From the NCBI GenBank assembly GCA_021300125.1, contig JAJTHX010000227.1, positions 1 through 14,891 on the forward strand: a DNA stretch of 14,891 bases, read 5' to 3'. The stretch is from Betaproteobacteria bacterium (GTDB lineage Bacteria; Pseudomonadota; Gammaproteobacteria; Burkholderiales; SG8-41). The translations under genes and the position numbers were made by a program. Below, in pieces: positions 13,105 to 14,891 of the stretch. Numbering within the stretch: position 1 is the stretch's first letter; each line of letters opens with the position of its first letter. The notes beneath the pieces are model-generated. The model had not been told where the DNA came from and did no database searches. It saw only the letters and a program-made list of their open reading frames with translations.

Positions 13105-13128
13105 ACGGGGGTGCCGCGGCGCCCCCGT
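13105..13128. terminator. GC-rich hairpin between converging genes
   Basis: ACGGGGGTGCC (13105-13115) pairs with GGCGCCCCCGT (13118-13128). The 11-bp stem has one T-G wobble and a very tight loop, so the innermost pairs probably open. It starts 4 bases after the DUF2784 stop and ends 23 bases before the fccB stop on the other strand. There is no T-tract on either side, so if it ends transcription in both directions it does not look like a textbook intrinsic terminator. Confidence 0.55.
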
Positions 13129-13151
13129 ACCCAGCAGCCCTGCGCGACGGT

Positions 13152-14429
13152 TCAGGTCAGCGCCTCGGCCCAGATGTTGCGAGCCCAGCCCCAGGCATAA
13201 ATGCCCTCGGCCTGGCTCGCCGCTGTCGACACACCGCCGCTGCCCTTGACCGGGGCGATGGTCTTCTGCGAGGGGTCGTAGCGGTGTACCGAGGCGACAT
13301 GCATCGCGCTGTCGGCGCTGACAAAGCTGTAGCAGGTGTTCATCATCATGGTGTCGGCATTCACCGGCTGGCCCTTCATCAGCGCGATCACACCCGCCGC
13401 ACAGACCTTGGCGTGCTGGTTGGCCATGCTGCCCGACTTGGGCATCGCCGGGGCTGACAGCGTGGCATCGCCGAGCACATGCACGCCCTTCACCGCGAGC
13501 GATTCGCAGGTTGTCCAGTCCACGCCGCACCAGCGGTTGTTGGCGGTGATCAGGCCGCTGCGCGCAGCGATGTCGGCGGCGCGCTGCGCCGGCACCACGT
13601 TGATGACATCGGCCTTGACGTCATCGAACTGCAGCTTGATGGTCATGCCCTTGATGTCGACGTCGGCAATCTCGCTGTTGGGGCGGTATTCGATCATGCC
13701 CTTGTAGAGGCCGTCCCACGCGGCCAGAAACAGGCCCTTCTTCGAGACCAGGTCGGGATTTGCATCGAGCACCAGGATCTTCGACTTCGGCTTGGCCTTC
13801 TTGAAGTAATCGGCCACCTGGCACACGCGCTCGTAAGGCCCTGGCGGGCAACGGTAGGGGGCCATCGGAATCTGGATGGCAAACACGCCGCCGTCGCGCA
13901 TTGCCTCAAGCTGGCGGCGCAGCGCGACCGTCTGCGGACCGGCCTTCCAGGCGTGGAAAAAGCGCATCTGCGCGTCACGGGTGTTCAGCGACGGAATCTG
14001 CTCGTACAGAAAATCGACGCCGGGTGACACGATCACGCGGTCATAGTCCACAAAACCGCCGCTCGCCAGCGTGATGCGCCTTTTCTCGGGGTCAATGGCG
14101 ATGGCCTCGTCGCGCATGACGCGGATGCCGCGCTTGCGCAGACCGTCAAAGCTGAAGGTGATCTGGTTCATCTGGGCGTTGCCGCCGAGCACCAGGTTAC
14201 TGATCGGGCAGGACACGAAATGCTCGTTCATCTCGATCAGCGCGACGTCGATGTCCGGCGCCCACAGCTTGACGAATTTCGCCGCGGTCGCGCCACCATA
14301 ACCGCCGCCGATCACCACCACGCGGCCGGCAGAGCCCCCGCCACCGGCGGTGGCGCAGCCGCCCAGTGCGGTCACGCCGGTGCCGGCAGCTGCCCATTTC
14401 AGGAATTCGCGTCGTTTGAAGATCCTCAT
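13152..14429 (-). CDS. fccB: Flavocytochrome c sulfide dehydrogenase, flavoprotein subunit
   Basis: FccB oxidises sulfide to polysulfide or sulfur in the periplasm and passes electrons to FccA. The 425-residue protein starts with a Tat signal (KRREFLKW, twin arginines 6-7) and then ALGGCATA, which resembles a lipobox at Cys25. The FAD motif is VVVIGGGYGG (37-46). Cys74 in FVSCPISN matches the cysteine that binds FAD covalently in Allochromatium FccB. The redox disulfide pair corresponds to C194 (YRCPPGPYER) and C366 (MNTCYSF). HVLGDATLSAPAMPKSG (317-333) is the second FAD contact. The ATG at 14429 is preferred because AGGAG lies 7 bases upstream; an ATG at 14435 is too close to that site. The AGGAG overlaps the fccA stop codon, so the two genes are coupled. 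Confidence 0.94.
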   Translation of the reverse strand: MRIFKRREFLKWAAAGTGVTALGGCATAGGGGSAGRVVVIGGGYGGATAAKFVKLWAPDIDVALIEMNEHFVSCPISNLVLGGNAQMNQITFSFDGLRKRGIRVMRDEAIAIDPEKRRITLASGGFVDYDRVIVSPGVDFLYEQIPSLNTRDAQMRFFHAWKAGPQTVALRRQLEAMRDGGVFAIQIPMAPYRCPPGPYERVCQVADYFKKAKPKSKILVLDANPDLVSKKGLFLAAWDGLYKGMIEYRPNSEIADVDIKGMTIKLQFDDVKADVINVVPAQRAADIAARSGLITANNRWCGVDWTTCESLAVKGVHVLGDATLSAPAMPKSGSMANQHAKVCAAGVIALMKGQPVNADTMMMNTCYSFVSADSAMHVASVHRYDPSQKTIAPVKGSGGVSTAASQAEGIYAWGWARNIWAEALT

Positions 14430-14439
14430 CGCCATTCTC

Positions 14440-14790
14440 CTAGCGGGCAGCCGGCGCGGGCGTCGCGCGGCCGGGGGTGACGCCAGCGAAATAGCCGGCA
14501 ATCAGCGCCAGTTGTTCATCGGTGTAACCCAGCGCGTGCTGATGCATGATCGTCGCCGGCCGTTTGCCCGTACGGAATTCGCGCATCTGCTGCAGCAGGT
14601 AGTCGCGATTCTGTCCGGCAAGGCTGGGGGGGATGCCATCGACACTGCGGCCATCGGTGCCATGGCAGGTGAAACAGGTTGCAGCCAGGCTGCGTGCATA
14701 GGTGGGATCGGCGGGCTGCTGGGCAGAAACCGGCGCGGCAAGCAGGCCGCACAGAGCCAGCAGGACGTGCGGGGTCGAGAGTCTCGACAT
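14440..14790 (-). CDS. fccA: Monoheme cytochrome c subunit of sulfide dehydrogenase
   Basis: A 116-residue periplasmic cytochrome of class I (c553-like). The Sec signal peptide ends about VSA at residue 23. The heme site is C39-FT-C42-H43, and Met82 (ATIMHQHALG) is the likely sixth ligand. YTDEQLALIAGYFAG is the C-terminal helix. It accepts electrons from the FccB flavin and passes them to the respiratory chain. Its single heme resembles the Chlorobium form; the Allochromatium subunit has two hemes and is about twice as long. The ATG at 14790 has AGGAG 7 bases upstream. It is the first gene of the fccAB pair, and its stop codon (TAG) is part of the fccB ribosome-binding site. Confidence 0.92.
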   Translation of the reverse strand: MSRLSTPHVLLALCGLLAAPVSAQQPADPTYARSLAATCFTCHGTDGRSVDGIPPSLAGQNRDYLLQQMREFRTGKRPATIMHQHALGYTDEQLALIAGYFAGVTPGRATPAPAAR

Positions 14791-14849
14791 GGGTGTTCTC
14801 CTGGTTAAAGAAGGCTGCAGGGCACACGTGGGTACCGCGACCAGCGACC

Positions 14850-14878
14850 ATCAATTTTTTTTATGGAAACAGTGTCCA
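14850..14878 (-). promoter_or_regulatory. Weak candidate promoter of fccAB
   Basis: On the minus strand TGGACA (14878-14873, five of six to -35) is followed by a 17-base spacer containing an A-tract and ATTGAT (14855-14850, three of six to -10). It lies 60 bp upstream of the fccA start. The weak -10 suggests an activator or another sigma factor, or that this is chance. The window ends shortly beyond. Confidence 0.25.
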
Positions 14879-14891
14879 CGCGCATGGGGAC

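Overview
The window is a gene-dense, GC-rich stretch of what looks like a sulfur-oxidising betaproteobacterial chromosome, possibly Rhodocyclales or Nitrosomonadales. This placement is an inference from three things: the xseB-ispA-dxs order, the base composition, and the flavocytochrome c sulfide dehydrogenase pair. No rRNA, tRNA, CRISPR array or insertion sequence was seen.

Region 1 (1-1822, minus strand) is the housekeeping isoprenoid operon xseB-ispA-dxs. The dxs gene runs off the left edge. A plausible sigma70-type promoter precedes xseB, in the 165-bp gap shared with the divergent operon.

Region 2 (1988-10333, plus strand) is the most interesting part. The first block is tightly packed: an ArsS-type radical SAM protein, a PhnD-like periplasmic binding protein, a PhnE-like permease, a calcineurin-like phosphoesterase homologue with degenerate metal motifs, and a TVP38 membrane domain fused to a mercuric-reductase-like flavoprotein. 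A 313-bp gap with repeat-like hairpins follows. The second block holds an exported DUF547 protein and two overlapping transferases of the TIGR04283 and TIGR04282 families. These two families and the ArsS-type protein are known to travel together and are annotated as arsenosugar biosynthesis (formerly 'rSAM/selenodomain-associated'). No arsenite methyltransferase (ArsM) and no ABC ATPase for the PhnD/PhnE pair lie in the window. The reading offered here is an organoarsenical (or related oxyanion) uptake, conversion and glycosylation module. Its substrate is not established.

Region 3 (10593-13100, plus strand) holds a stand-alone Rieske non-heme iron oxygenase of unknown substrate, a two-domain sulfurtransferase of the mercaptopyruvate type, and a small DUF2784 membrane protein. 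The gaps before and between these genes contain AT-rich DNA and inverted repeats. A strong GC hairpin at 13105-13128 separates them from the converging genes on the right.

Region 4 (13152-14790, minus strand) is fccA-fccB: a monoheme cytochrome c and a Tat-exported flavoprotein forming sulfide dehydrogenase. Together with the nearby sulfurtransferase this points to periplasmic sulfide oxidation.
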